64,000 bases of DNA from CAWBCR01 sp963787375 (GCA_963787375.1 CAWBCR010000017.1:496001-560000), one strand, 5' to 3'; shown: positions 53,844 to 63,114, numbered from the stretch's first letter. Translations and numbers: made by a program. Notes: generated by a model from the sequence alone, not told the origin.

Positions 53844-55214
53844 TCAGCGTTCCGCCGCGACACCGGCGGCCTGCGCGCGCCGCTGCTCAAGCTGCAGGCG
53901 GATCTCGGCGTGCGACTCGCGGGTGAGCGGATAGCGCAGCGCGAAGAAGATGCCGCCCAGCAGCATCAGCGTCGGCGCAATGCCAATCAGCCCCCGGATG
54001 GCCAGCAGCGCGCTGGCTGGCTGCGCGGCAGCGTTGGGCACATAGCCGGAGGCTTTCAGCGCCAGCAGCGCCAGCGGAATGGCAATCGAAGAGGCCATCT
54101 TCTGCGCCAAAGTCACCAGGCTGTAGAACGCACCTTCGTGACGCCTGCCGCTGTGCAGCTCATCCCACTCGATGGCGTCGGGCAGGATCGACCACGGGAT
54201 GACGTGCGCCGCCGAGACGCCTACCCCCGCCAGGATGGTGATGGTGTAAATAATGGCTGCCGGCGTGCCAGGCCGGATCAGGATCAGCACGCCCAGCACC
54301 GCTGCCAGGAAGATCATGCCGACTATATAGGCTTTGCGCTTGTCCCAGCGGCCTGAGATCCAGTTCCACATCGGCAGAAACAGTGCTGCACTGACGAACA
54401 ATGAACCCATGATCAGCTCGCTGGTGTCGCCCATGCGCAGCCAGTAGATGATGAAATACAGCAGCACCGCCGAGATTAGGTCGATGGTCGTCCAGGTCAT
54501 CAGGAAAATGCCCAGTCCGAATTGGAAGGGCCGGTTGCCACGCATGGCTAAGAGCGACTCTTTGAACGTCGGCTGCGACTGCGCCTGAAACTCCGCCCGC
54601 TCATGCGTACCGAAGAAGGTCAGCAGCAGCGGCAGCACGCTCAACGTCCCAAACACAATCGCCATCGCGAAGTAACCGGCGCGGGCGCTGGGAAACGCCT
54701 TGACGATCAGTGTCGGCGTGGTGAAGGCGATCAGGCTGCCCAGGATCGAGAAACCCATGCGCACCGTGCTGATCGACGTGCGCTCGTCGTAGTCGAGCGT
54801 CAGTTCGGGTGTCAGCGCGAAGTACGGCATATAGACGAACGTCGCCACCGTGTCAAACAGCATGTACATCGCGCCGTAGTAGACTGCCAGCCCAATCTGG
54901 CTGGTCCATGGCGGCACCCAGAAGAAGAAAATAAACGCCAGCGCCAGCGGCAGCATGCCGAAGATCAGGAACGGGCGACGCCGGCCCCAGCGCGAGCGCG
55001 TTCGGTCGGAGATGTAGCCGACGATCGGGTCGTTGATCCAGTCGGCGCTGCGGCCTATGAAGATCGCCGCTGCCGCCAGCGCCGGGTCGAGCCCCACCAC
55101 ATCGGTCAGAAAGATGGCGAAGTACACGCCGACGATTGTCAGCAGCAGCGAGTTTGTCAGGTCACCCGCGCCGTACATCACCTTGGTTTTGAAGGGGAGA
55201 TGCTCAGTGTCCAT
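53844..55214 (-). CDS. MFS transporter, GPH (glycoside-pentoside-hexuronide:cation symporter) type
   Basis: A 456-residue polytopic inner-membrane transporter with about twelve helices. The GPH/MelB signature is near the N-terminus: NDPIVGYISDRTRSRWGRRRPF, preceded by SADWIND. Mid-protein WNWISGRWDKRKAYIVG matches the second-half signature. Family members import sugars or glucuronides with Na+ or H+; substrate not readable. It lies 28 bases upstream of the SsnA-type gene on the same strand, so the substrate may instead belong to that pathway. Confidence 0.85.
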   Translation of the reverse strand: MDTEHLPFKTKVMYGAGDLTNSLLLTIVGVYFAIFLTDVVGLDPALAAAAIFIGRSADWINDPIVGYISDRTRSRWGRRRPFLIFGMLPLALAFIFFFWVPPWTSQIGLAVYYGAMYMLFDTVATFVYMPYFALTPELTLDYDERTSISTVRMGFSILGSLIAFTTPTLIVKAFPSARAGYFAMAIVFGTLSVLPLLLTFFGTHERAEFQAQSQPTFKESLLAMRGNRPFQFGLGIFLMTWTTIDLISAVLLYFIIYWLRMGDTSELIMGSLFVSAALFLPMWNWISGRWDKRKAYIVGMIFLAAVLGVLILIRPGTPAAIIYTITILAGVGVSAAHVIPWSILPDAIEWDELHSGRRHEGAFYSLVTLAQKMASSIAIPLALLALKASGYVPNAAAQPASALLAIRGLIGIAPTLMLLGGIFFALRYPLTRESHAEIRLQLEQRRAQAAGVAAER

Positions 55215-55237
55215 GAAGGATTACCGCCCGACAGGGG

Positions 55238-55663
55238 TCAATAGCGATTGATGCGGGCGGCGACCACACCAATGATGAGCAACCCCACCGCGCCGATCGC
55301 GTCAAAGCCGGTGAGGACGATCGGCTGCCCGCCCGCGTTGACCGGCACGTAGACGATCCACACCACAAACATGATGACCATCATCAGGACGGCGATGATC
55401 ACCGACGTGACCAGCATGTCGTCGATGATCTTGTCGCCGACCGTGTTGAGCATCCACTGGCCCTGCCAGAACATCAGCGCCCACGCTGCCAGCCAATAGA
55501 CCAGGCGATAGATCTGGCTGCCGGCCACCGGGCCAGTGTTGACCTTGCTCAGCACCAGCGTGAAGACGATCGGCGCGCCAAAACCGATGACCGCCGAAAC
55601 TGCGGTGATGATCCCCACGACCCGTAGGATAGCCGGCCAGTCGAATCTTGGCTCATCTGCCAT
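55238..55663 (-). CDS. Four-helix membrane protein of unknown function
   Basis: A 141-residue protein with about four hydrophobic segments (ILRVVGIITAVSAVIGFGAPIVF, a Trp-rich LVYWLAAWALMFWQG, LVTSVIIAVLMMVIMFVVWIVYV, AIGAVGLLIIGVVAA). Start ATG 55663 follows AAGGGAG. It is 23 bases upstream of the MFS gene, so possibly a transporter accessory. Family not recognised. Confidence 0.6.
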   Translation of the reverse strand: MADEPRFDWPAILRVVGIITAVSAVIGFGAPIVFTLVLSKVNTGPVAGSQIYRLVYWLAAWALMFWQGQWMLNTVGDKIIDDMLVTSVIIAVLMMVIMFVVWIVYVPVNAGGQPIVLTGFDAIGAVGLLIIGVVAARINRY

Positions 55664-55693
55664 TGTCGAAACTCCCTTCATTGGTCAGCGTTG

Positions 55694-56215
55694 TTATGGC
55701 CCGCCCTGCTCGTGACTGTCCTGGCTCAGCGCGGCCCGCACTGCGTCGATTGAGATCGCGTTCAGCTCCGGCTTGTCCACGTTGAGCAGCATCAGGTAGT
55801 CGCGGATCTGCGTGCGGCTGGTCACTTCGTGCTCCAGCATGGCCATCAGGTACCGCCACGCCGACGTAGGAAGGTCGCCGGGAGCCGGCTTGCGCCGCTT
55901 CTCATTCATCACGCTGTTGGGCAGGACGCGCAGCAGGTCTAGCGCCTCCTCGGTTCTGGTGTCCAGGTAGTGTATCGCATGATCCCAGTCTGTCGTAAAA
56001 GCCTCGTAGTCGTCGACCACCCAGTAGTCGTGGGCGACGACGGTCGCATACATCAGGTGCCCCGCCGCGATACGGCACACGATCTCCACCAGCGAGGGCT
56101 CGCCGGGCCACGGTCGCCACGCCGCCTTCTCCGGCGGAACACGGTCAAGAATCCACTGCGTCCGGCGGCGCTGGCCGTGAAAATACTTGATGAACTCCTC
56201 GATGTCGTCAATCAT
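55694..56215 (-). CDS. DinB-superfamily protein
   Basis: A 173-residue helical protein resembling the DinB/YfiT metal-binding four-helix bundle: MIDDIEEFIKYFHGQRRRTQWIL, PEKAAWRPWPGEPSLVEIVCRIAAGHLMYATV, and YLMAMLEHEVTSRTQIRDYL, with His residues at the places of the usual three-His metal site (AGHLM and EHEVTSRTQ). Such proteins include thiol transferases and many of unknown role. Start at ATG 56215 rather than the longer frame, which lacks protein character. Confidence 0.7.
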   Translation of the reverse strand: MIDDIEEFIKYFHGQRRRTQWILDRVPPEKAAWRPWPGEPSLVEIVCRIAAGHLMYATVVAHDYWVVDDYEAFTTDWDHAIHYLDTRTEEALDLLRVLPNSVMNEKRRKPAPGDLPTSAWRYLMAMLEHEVTSRTQIRDYLMLLNVDKPELNAISIDAVRAALSQDSHEQGGP

Positions 56216-56246
56216 GGTGCTGCCCCTGAGTACTGAAGGCGCTCGA

Positions 56247-57284
56247 TCATAGGCGCGCCGTCTGTTTGTCCCGGCGCGCCGGGACTTTGATCCCGCGCTT
56301 CTGGAGATAGCCGTTCTCGGCATACCACTGGTAGGCGTCGCGCACGGTCTCGTCAAACGGACGGACGCTCAGCCCCAGTTCGCTGACCGCTTTGCGGTTA
56401 TCGTAGTACATGGTTTTGCCGCTCAGCAGCACCCGCTGCCGCTCAATCGGCAGCTTGACGCCCAACCGGTGCAGCAGATCCACGACCTCAGCTAGCGGTG
56501 GCAGCGCCCAGCGTGGCAGTTTGAGATGCCGGATCGGCACATTCAGCACTTCGCCGATGATGCGCAGCGTTTCGACGTGTGTCATGTTGTGCCCGCCCAG
56601 CACGTAGCGCTCGCCTGCGCGGCCCTTCTCTGCCGCGCCGATGATGCCATCGACCACGTCGCGCGTGTCGATGAAGTTCAGACCGCCGTCGGGGAAGGGC
56701 ATCAGCTCGCGGCGCAGCACCCGCACGATCAGCTCGCCGGAGATGAACTTCACGTCGCGCGGGCCCATGATCGCTGTCGGCAGGACGGCGGCGGCGTGCA
56801 GCCCCTTCGCCACGTAATCGGCCATCGCCTGCTCGGCCAGGTGCTTGCTGTAGCCGTAGGGCCAGTCTTTCGGGTTGCTGTTATAGATACAGCTTTCGTC
56901 CAGCATCTCGCGGCCCGGCGCAGGCACGCCCAGTGCCGCCGCCGAGCTGACCAGCACGAAGCGCTTGACGCCTGCGTCGAGCGCGGCCTGCATCACGTTT
57001 TTCGCGCCGTCGACGTTGACCTTGAGGATTGTAGCCGCCGGGAAATTCCAGTCGTCGGCAATCGCCGCCGCATGAAAAACCCAGTCGACGCCTTCCATCG
57101 CTGGGCGCAGCGAAGCCGGATCGAGGATGTCACCGACGACGGGCGTAACCGTCAGCCCTTCGATGGCATCCTGCGGCGAGGTCTTGCGCTGCAAGCCGAT
57201 GACCTCGATATCACGTGCGTTCAGCGCCGCAACCAGCGTCGCACCCACGCCGCCCGTGCTGCCCGTCACCAGTGCCCGGCTCAT
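56247..57284 (-). CDS. NAD-dependent epimerase/dehydratase (extended SDR)
   Basis: A 345-residue extended short-chain dehydrogenase. NAD(P) loop TGSTGGVGATLVAAL at the N-terminus, catalytic YGYSKHLAEQAMADY (YxxxK), substrate-region AVLPTAIMGPRD and GGLNFIDTRDVVDGIIGA. It resembles dihydroflavonol-4-reductase/HpnA-like enzymes that act on sugar nucleotides or terpenoid precursors; the substrate is undetermined. A downstream M29 aminopeptidase-type gene is 37 bases ahead on the same strand. Confidence 0.82.
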   Translation of the reverse strand: MSRALVTGSTGGVGATLVAALNARDIEVIGLQRKTSPQDAIEGLTVTPVVGDILDPASLRPAMEGVDWVFHAAAIADDWNFPAATILKVNVDGAKNVMQAALDAGVKRFVLVSSAAALGVPAPGREMLDESCIYNSNPKDWPYGYSKHLAEQAMADYVAKGLHAAAVLPTAIMGPRDVKFISGELIVRVLRRELMPFPDGGLNFIDTRDVVDGIIGAAEKGRAGERYVLGGHNMTHVETLRIIGEVLNVPIRHLKLPRWALPPLAEVVDLLHRLGVKLPIERQRVLLSGKTMYYDNRKAVSELGLSVRPFDETVRDAYQWYAENGYLQKRGIKVPARRDKQTARL

Positions 57285-57321
57285 CCAGTTCCCTTTCGGT
57301 GGAAGTCTGCCTCGCACATAC

Positions 57322-58299
57322 CTACACGAGATAATCGCCGTTGTCGATCAGCACCTCGCCGTCGACGATCAGCGTCGGGCCGCCCATCACGCCGTCGAGG
57401 TGGATCGGCGCGACGTTCTGGCCGTTGTACGGCGCGACAGCGTTGTGCCCGATGGCGATGTGGATCGTGCCCATCACCTTCTCGTCGGTCATCACGTTGC
57501 CGGTGATGCGCGCCGCCGGGTTCGTGCCGATGCCCAGTTCGGCGATGGTCCGGCAGCCCTCGCCGTGTTCTTTCTGCTCTCCCTCGGTGATCACCCGCAG
57601 CAGTTCTTCCGCCTCTGCCCCGCCGCTGATGTCGACCACGCGCCCGCGCTCAAAGGTCAGGTGGATCGGCTGCCTGATCAGGATACCGGGGAACGACTTG
57701 TCGACGATCAGCACGCCCTCGGCGCTGTCCTCGATGGGCGCGACGTAGCACTCGCCGGAGGGCAGGTTGTAAAAGCCCGGCTGGCGGATCACACCGGGGT
57801 CGATGGCTACCTGACGCCCGGTGATGCGGAACCGCAAGTCGGTGCCCAGCGGCGACGTGATGTGTACGTCCGACTTGCCCTGCAACACCTCGTAAAGGCG
57901 ATGCGTGATCGCCGCAATCTGCTCGTAGTCGGCGCTCAGTTCGTTGTCAAAGATCGCCTGGTCGATGTTCAGCCCCACGCCAAAGCGCATCCTGCCGCCT
58001 TCGGCGGTGGCTCTCACCAGCGACATACGATAGGGCTGTTCGGGGGTTGATGTATAAGACAGGAACTGGATTCCGGCGTCAAAGCCGCGCGCGGCGTCGA
58101 GAAGCGGGTCGGGGGCGACGGTCAGCGGGCGCTGATCTTCGGGCAGCGTCCAGCGCATCAGTTCTCTCGGCCCCACAGCTTCAATTGTCTCTGCCAGCAG
58201 GTCCTGCTCGTCGCTGAGCCCTTCGTCGGTGATCAACAGGACCCGCTCGCCCGGCCGAATGCCCATGCACACGTGGACGACGTTTTCGTACCAGCTCAT
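57322..58299 (-). CDS. M29-family (AmpS/thermophilic) aminopeptidase-like protein
   Basis: About 325 residues from ATG 58299, which has GAAAGG eight bases upstream; a GTG at 58323 is possible. The M29 metal-site segments are present: NLPSGECYVAPIEDSAEG, EGCRTIAELGIGTNPAA, GTIHIAIGHN and HLDGVMGGPTL. N-terminal domain VCMGIRPGERVLLITDEG is also typical. These cobalt- or zinc-dependent enzymes remove N-terminal residues from small peptides. Slightly shorter than the 370-410 residue norm. Confidence 0.82.
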   Translation of the reverse strand: MSWYENVVHVCMGIRPGERVLLITDEGLSDEQDLLAETIEAVGPRELMRWTLPEDQRPLTVAPDPLLDAARGFDAGIQFLSYTSTPEQPYRMSLVRATAEGGRMRFGVGLNIDQAIFDNELSADYEQIAAITHRLYEVLQGKSDVHITSPLGTDLRFRITGRQVAIDPGVIRQPGFYNLPSGECYVAPIEDSAEGVLIVDKSFPGILIRQPIHLTFERGRVVDISGGAEAEELLRVITEGEQKEHGEGCRTIAELGIGTNPAARITGNVMTDEKVMGTIHIAIGHNAVAPYNGQNVAPIHLDGVMGGPTLIVDGEVLIDNGDYLV

Positions 58300-58362
58300 C
58301 TCGGTATGCCTTTCAGCGGTCACGGTTCGGCGATGGGAAAGATGGGCTTGCTAGCCTATTCG

Positions 58363-58391
58363 ATTATACTATGGCCCGCGAAGTTGGGTAA
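58363..58391 (-). promoter_or_regulatory. Putative promoter of the M29 aminopeptidase gene
   Basis: On the minus strand, TTACCC (58386-58391), a 17-base spacer and a consensus TATAAT (58363-58368), 64 bases ahead of the ATG. The -35 is weak, the -10 perfect. Confidence 0.45.
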
Positions 58392-58424
58392 GTTGAGCCG
58401 CCGGCCCCCCGGCTGTGGTCCTTG

Positions 58425-59300
58425 CTACTTGGTGCTCTCGACCCGCTGCCAAAGCTGCTCCAGCGGCTGGCGCAGCACCCGCACCCGCCAGAAAATCAGC
58501 AGCCACAGGTGCAGCCGCGCCGCGAACAACGCCAGCGTCCACACGAACTCGCGCAGGCTGCGTGGATAGCGCAGCGCGCGCAGCGTCCCGGAAGTCAACT
58601 CGTGACGAAAGCTGCGCATCCTCAATGGCGAACGCGCGATGACCGGCTGCGCGTAGCCGCCTGCGCTGCGCACCCGCTGCTTGAGCCAGTCGCGGTAAGT
58701 CGTGGGGTACTTGACGAAGACTTCGGCCTGCGGCGCGTAGCGCACGCGGCAGCCCTGCTCGCCGATCAGGTGCGAGACGACCGCGTCCTCGGCCAGCGCT
58801 TCCTCAGGGATGTGCTCCACCAGCCCCGCGCAGATGGCGTACAGATAGCCGGAGCATACAAAGAACGCGCCTGCTGCGTCGCACTTGAGTCGCTCGGCGT
58901 GGGCCCCCGCGTCAGTCAGCAGGTGCGACCAGTAGCCCAGCATGGCACTGCGCGGGCTGGTCGAGACGGGCCGCCCGCTGACCGCCCCCACCAGCGGGTC
59001 GTCAAACGGCGCGATCAGCGCCGCAATCGCGCCCTCGCTGACCACCACGTCGCCGTCGGTCATCATTACGATGTCACCCTGCGCCGCTTCCAGTCCCATA
59101 TTCAGCGCGGCGGGCTTGCCGTGGCCGGGATCGCGCAATACCGTCACCCCATCGTAGGTCTGCGCGGCCTGCGCCGTCTCGTCGTCGGGACAGATGACGA
59201 TAACCTCGGCCCCAACTGCCTGCGGCAGGATGGCCTCCAGCGCCCGGCCAATCGTGTGCGGCTCGCGGTAGCTGGTGATCAGGACGCTAAGGCGTGTCAT
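58425..59300 (-). CDS. Family 2 glycosyltransferase
   Basis: A 291-residue GT-A glycosyltransferase. SVLITSYREPHTIGRALEAILPQ opens the nucleotide-binding domain; GHGKPAALNMGLEAAQGDIV and the metal-binding TDGDVVV follow, then acceptor-site EDAVVSHLIGEQG and KQRVRSAGGYAQ. A C-terminal hydrophobic stretch (FVWTLALFAARLHLWLLIFW) suggests membrane attachment. Start ATG 59300 overlaps the geranylgeranyl reductase stop by 4 bases, suggesting they modify the same lipid or glycolipid. Confidence 0.85.
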   Translation of the reverse strand: MTRLSVLITSYREPHTIGRALEAILPQAVGAEVIVICPDDETAQAAQTYDGVTVLRDPGHGKPAALNMGLEAAQGDIVMMTDGDVVVSEGAIAALIAPFDDPLVGAVSGRPVSTSPRSAMLGYWSHLLTDAGAHAERLKCDAAGAFFVCSGYLYAICAGLVEHIPEEALAEDAVVSHLIGEQGCRVRYAPQAEVFVKYPTTYRDWLKQRVRSAGGYAQPVIARSPLRMRSFRHELTSGTLRALRYPRSLREFVWTLALFAARLHLWLLIFWRVRVLRQPLEQLWQRVESTK

Positions 59301-60562
59301 GGCCGCCGCCTGTTGGCCAGCCCGATCTGCTCGATCATCCAGCGCGGCGAGAGCGGCATGAAGAACTGCAGCACGAACAGCGGGTGCAGCACGTCCTGCG
59401 GCGGCGCGATGCCCTGTGATATGACCATCACCTTGTCGGTCAGGAAGCGGTGCTGGCGCATCAGCCACAGCGCATAATCGGTGAAGAAGGGCGTGATCAG
59501 GATGTCGCGCAGCACGCGCAGCCCGGTGAACATCGGCCCGAAGCGGTCCCACAACTCGCGCTGGTAGCCGATGTGGTTGCGCCGCCCAGCGCGGATGTTG
59601 GTGTGCAGCGCGCGGGCGGCGATCAGCCCGCTTTCTAGCGCGAGGTCGATGCCTTCGCCCGTCACCGGGTTGACCAGGCCCGCCGCTTCGCCCACGATGG
59701 CCCAGTTCTGCCCGGCGGCGCGCTGTGCGGGGAAGTCGATGCGCAGCGGGTAGCCCTTCACCGGCCCGGCGGGCTCCAGCCGGTCGAGCACACCAGCGAT
59801 GATGCGTCGCTGGAGGAAGTCGTCGATCAGCGTGTGTGCCGGGCGCGCCGTCGACCAGAACACCGGCAGCACGCCCAGCCCGATGTTCGCCCGCCCGTTG
59901 CCGGTCGGGAAGACCCAGCCGTAACCAGGCAGCAGCTCCAGGTCGAAGTAGAAGTCGTAAAGGTTAGGGCCGTCGTGCAGCGCGTCGTAGTAGGCGCGCG
60001 CGGCGCGGATGAAGCGCGGCCTGTGTGTGATGAACCCCTCACGCTTCAGCAGCCCCATGTTGGCCCCCACCGCGATCACCACGTGGCGCGCTTCGATGGC
60101 CTGTGGGCCGTCCGGGCCGCTGACCTCTACCTGCGTGATCGTGTCGCCGCTGCGTTCGATGTGCTCGACGCGCACGCCGCCCGCGAATTCCGCCCCGCCT
60201 GCGATGGCGTAGCGCCGCAGCACGTCGTCAAAGATGAGGCGCGGTAGAACCAGCGCGTAGGGGTAGTCGGGCTGGCTGTCGGCAAAGGGCATCGTCGCCT
60301 GCACGCCGAACGGTCCGGTGATGCGTGTGTGGTCGATGCGCACCGCGCCCGCCGCCTCGACCTGCCCGCGCACGCCCATCTCGCCCAGCGTGCGCACCGC
60401 CAGCGGCGTCAGCCCGTCGCCGCAGGTCTTCTCCCGCGGGAAGGTCGCCGCGTCAACGAGCAGCACGTCGTGCCCGGCCTGCGCCAGCCCCCAGGCTGTC
60501 GCCGAGCCACCCGGCCCTGCGCCGATAACGAGAATCTCTGGTTTAAGCGTGTTTGATGTCAT
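59297..60562 (-). CDS. Geranylgeranyl reductase-family flavoprotein
   Basis: A 421-residue FAD-dependent reductase. FAD motif ILVIGAGPGGSATAWGLAQAG, CGDGLTPLAVRTLGEMG, a second GxG-like HVVIAVGANMG, the GYGWVFPTGNGRANIGLGVL substrate-face segment, and VGEAAGLVNPVTGEGIDLALESG. The family reduces prenyl chains of chlorophylls, quinones or lipids. No chlorophyll genes are seen, so quinone or isoprenoid lipid is more likely. ATGA overlap with the GT2 gene. Confidence 0.85.
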   Translation of the reverse strand: MTSNTLKPEILVIGAGPGGSATAWGLAQAGHDVLLVDAATFPREKTCGDGLTPLAVRTLGEMGVRGQVEAAGAVRIDHTRITGPFGVQATMPFADSQPDYPYALVLPRLIFDDVLRRYAIAGGAEFAGGVRVEHIERSGDTITQVEVSGPDGPQAIEARHVVIAVGANMGLLKREGFITHRPRFIRAARAYYDALHDGPNLYDFYFDLELLPGYGWVFPTGNGRANIGLGVLPVFWSTARPAHTLIDDFLQRRIIAGVLDRLEPAGPVKGYPLRIDFPAQRAAGQNWAIVGEAAGLVNPVTGEGIDLALESGLIAARALHTNIRAGRRNHIGYQRELWDRFGPMFTGLRVLRDILITPFFTDYALWLMRQHRFLTDKVMVISQGIAPPQDVLHPLFVLQFFMPLSPRWMIEQIGLANRRRP

Positions 60563-60568
60563 AGGAAC

Positions 60569-61882
60569 TCAGTTAATGGTTGTGTGGTGGATAGCTTGCG
60601 GCCTGACGCGCCGTCCGCTGCCCGGCTCGGCCAGCACCTGCCCGTTGGCGAAGACTTCGCGCCCGCGCAGGTATACCCGCTCGACGCGCCCGTTCACCCG
60701 CCGCCCGGCGAAGGGTGTCCAGCCGCAGCGGGTGTGCAGCCCCTCATTGGCGAGGGTCCATTCTGCATCTGGGTCGACCAGCGTCAGGTCGGCGTGGCAG
60801 CCGGGCGCGATGCGCCCCCGGTCGGCAAAGCCGAACACCTCCGCCGGGTGGGCTGCCGTCCAGCGCGCGATGTCTGGCAGCGTGATGCGGCCCGCGTGGG
60901 CCGCGTCGAGCAGCAGCGGCAGCATCGTCTCCAGACCTGGCATACCGGAAGGTGGGGAGTCGCTTGCCTTCTCGTCGAGCGTGTGCGGCGCGTGGTCGGT
61001 CGCGATCAGGTCGATGACATCGCACAGCGCCCACAGCGCGGCGACGTTGGCAGGGTCGCGCAGCGGCGGGTTGACGCGCCCCAGCGTGCCGAGCGCTGCC
61101 TCATCTTCTGTCGACAGGAACAGGTGGTGTGGCGCGACCTCGCACGTCACATGGACGCCGCGCGCCTGCGCGTCGCGGATCAGCTCAAGTTCAGCGCCGG
61201 TCGAGACATGGCACACGTGCAGCCGCCGCCCGGTCTGTTCGGCCAGCGCCAGGGCGTGGGCTGTCGCCAGCACCGCGCATATCGGCGGGCGACGCTGGCC
61301 GCGCGCAGCGTAATAGCGCACCGCTGCCTCGTCCTCGGCGTGCACGGCGATGATGTGGTCCTGTGGGTACTGTTCGAAGTGCGCGATCTGCGCCGGGAAC
61401 TGGTCGACCAGCAGGCTGCCGGTGCTGGACCCGATATACATCTTGAGCCCGACCGCCTCATCGCTCATCGCGGCGGCTTCGGCGGCATTGTCAGGCGTCG
61501 CGCCGACGTATAAGCCGTAATCACATACCACCTGCGCGTCGGCCCGCTCGACCGCCAACTCGAACGTCGCCCGGTCGGCGATGGGCGGGCTGGTGTTAGG
61601 CATGGCACACAAGGTCGTCACGCCGCCAGCCAGCGCGGCGCAGGTGCCAGTGTAGAATGACTCTTTGTGCTCGCCGCCCGGCTCGCGCAGGTGGACGTGT
61701 ACGTCAATGAGCCCTGGCAGGATGGTGAGGCCGCTCACGTCTACCTGCTCGGCATCCGGGGCCTGCGCGGCGAGATCTGGGCCCACCGCCGCGATTGTCT
61801 CACCATCGATCAGGATGTCCAGCCGGTCGACGCCGTCCGGCGTGACCACGTTGCCACCGTGAAGCAGGGTTCGGGTGCTCAT
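60569..61882 (-). CDS. pyrC: Dihydroorotase (class I)
   Basis: A 437-residue zinc amidohydrolase of pyrimidine synthesis that closes carbamoyl-aspartate to dihydroorotate. Metal ligands: DVHVHLREPGGEHKE, the carboxylated Lys in GLKMYIGSSTG, HVCHVSTGAELE, EVAPHHLFL and the catalytic Asp in IATDHAPHTLDEK; GMPGLETMLPLLL and the substrate Asn/Arg of GRVNPPLRDP are also intact. Allantoinase is the closest alternative given the purine neighbourhood. No strong ribosome site precedes the ATG. It ends 6 bases before the geranylgeranyl reductase. Confidence 0.85.
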   Translation of the reverse strand: MSTRTLLHGGNVVTPDGVDRLDILIDGETIAAVGPDLAAQAPDAEQVDVSGLTILPGLIDVHVHLREPGGEHKESFYTGTCAALAGGVTTLCAMPNTSPPIADRATFELAVERADAQVVCDYGLYVGATPDNAAEAAAMSDEAVGLKMYIGSSTGSLLVDQFPAQIAHFEQYPQDHIIAVHAEDEAAVRYYAARGQRRPPICAVLATAHALALAEQTGRRLHVCHVSTGAELELIRDAQARGVHVTCEVAPHHLFLSTEDEAALGTLGRVNPPLRDPANVAALWALCDVIDLIATDHAPHTLDEKASDSPPSGMPGLETMLPLLLDAAHAGRITLPDIARWTAAHPAEVFGFADRGRIAPGCHADLTLVDPDAEWTLANEGLHTRCGWTPFAGRRVNGRVERVYLRGREVFANGQVLAEPGSGRRVRPQAIHHTTIN

Positions 61883-61944
61883 GGGCGTCTAGTATGACAG
61901 CATCGCCCACCTGCGACAAGCCGCCCATCCCGGATTGCGCCATC

Positions 61945-61984
61945 TGTCACCAACTACGAACGTTGGCTGCGCCAAATGGTGACA
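61945..61984. promoter_or_regulatory. Nested inverted repeats in the pyrC-folD divergent gap
   Basis: TGTCACCA (61945-61952) and TGGTGACA (61977-61984) are a perfect 8-bp inverted repeat; inside are CCAAC...GTTGG and TTGGC-TGC-GCCAA. The 190-base gap holds divergent promoters for pyrC and folD, so an operator is plausible. Confidence 0.35.
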
Positions 61985-62073
61985 TTCTCCACTAGGGAAC
62001 CCCCATGGCGGTATGTTATGGTATCCTAGATTGACTCCCTCTCGCATCGATGACACACCACGGAGGTATGACC

Positions 62074-62985
62074 GTGACCGCGATTATTCTGGATGGCAAA
62101 GTGATCGCCAAGCGCGTGCAGGACGAAGTCGCGCAGGCGGTGGTCGACATGAAGAAGAAGCATGGCGTCACGCCTGGCCTGGCTGCCGTGCTGGTCGGGG
62201 AGAACCCGGCCTCGCAGATGTACGTCAAGATGAAGCGCAACCGCTGCGCCGAAGCTGGCATCGAGTCGTTTGGCTACGAGATGTCTGCCGACATCAGCCA
62301 GGAAGAGCTTGAGAAGCTGATCCGGGACCTCAATGCCGATCCGAAGGTACACGGCATCCTGGTACAGCTCCCGCTGCCCGACCACCTCGATGACGACGCG
62401 GCGCTGCTGACCATCAGCCTCGACAAAGACGTGGACGGCTTCCATCCGATCAACATTGGTCGCTTGGCGATGAAGGGTCGCGACCCGCAGTTCATCCCCG
62501 CCACGCCCTACGGCTGCATGGTCCTGCTGCACGAAGCCGAGAAGCTGGTCCCCGGCTTCAAGATCGAAGGCTCGAATGCCGTCGTGCTGGGCCGCAGCAA
62601 CATCGTCGGCATGCCGATGTCGCTGCTGCTGATCCACGCCAACGCGACCGTGACGGTTGTCCACAGCCGCACCAAAGACATCCCGTCGATTGTCAAGAAC
62701 GCCGATATCGTCATCGGTGCGATGGGCCGCCCGGAGATGATCAAGGGCGAGTGGTTCAAGGAGGGCGCGGTTGCCATCGACGTGGCGACGGTCAAAGTCG
62801 ACGATCCGTCTGCCCCCAAGGGCTATGTGTGGAAGGGCGACTTTGAATTCGAGGCGGCCAAAGAGCGCGTCGCCGCGATTACACCGGTGCCCGGTGGCGT
62901 CGGCCCGATGACCATCGCCATGCTGCTCAAGAACACGCTGCGCGGCGCGGAGATTGCCATCGAAAAAGGCGTGGCTGTTTCGTGA
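62074..62985 (+). CDS. folD: Methylenetetrahydrofolate dehydrogenase/cyclohydrolase
   Basis: A 303-residue bifunctional one-carbon enzyme. The catalytic region is ENPASQMYVKMKRNRCAEAGI with the active-site Lys, LVQLPLPDHLDDDAAL, DKDVDGFHPINIGRL, then the Rossmann part GSNAVVLGRSNIVGMPMS and VHSRTKDIPSIV, and PVPGGVGPMTIAMLL. GTG 62074 is the preferred start: GGAGG lies 7 bases ahead of it, whereas ATG 62068 is only one base from it; the N-terminus then reads MTAIILDGK as in the family. A strong terminator follows. Confidence 0.95.
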   Translation: MTAIILDGKVIAKRVQDEVAQAVVDMKKKHGVTPGLAAVLVGENPASQMYVKMKRNRCAEAGIESFGYEMSADISQEELEKLIRDLNADPKVHGILVQLPLPDHLDDDAALLTISLDKDVDGFHPINIGRLAMKGRDPQFIPATPYGCMVLLHEAEKLVPGFKIEGSNAVVLGRSNIVGMPMSLLLIHANATVTVVHSRTKDIPSIVKNADIVIGAMGRPEMIKGEWFKEGAVAIDVATVKVDDPSAPKGYVWKGDFEFEAAKERVAAITPVPGGVGPMTIAMLLKNTLRGAEIAIEKGVAVS

Positions 62986-62996
62986 TGTGCTGATTG

Positions 62997-63034
62997 AGGT
63001 GCCGGCGCCCTCGCAGGGCGCCGGCACCTTTTTT
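62997..63034 (+). terminator. Intrinsic terminator of folD
   Basis: Perfect 14-bp stem AGGTGCCGGCGCCC / GGGCGCCGGCACCT around TCGCA, running directly into TTTTTT, 12 bases after the folD stop. Confidence 0.9.
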
Positions 63035-63114
63035 CTCCCTGAGAACTGAAAATCATCCTATTGTGGTCGATATTGTTTTGTTATAAACTGGGAGCATCTG
63101 GATAGGAAGTGGTT

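Noticed and set aside
54603..55244. 213-codon plus-strand ORF opposite the MFS transporter
   Set aside because: Arg/Gln/His-rich antisense shadow of a convincing GPH transporter; no ribosome site or family.
60569..61882. Allantoinase instead of dihydroorotase
   Set aside because: Signature loops (GMPGLETMLP, RVNPPLRDP, DHAPHT) are equally or better fitted by class I dihydroorotase; left as a secondary possibility because of the purine genes nearby.
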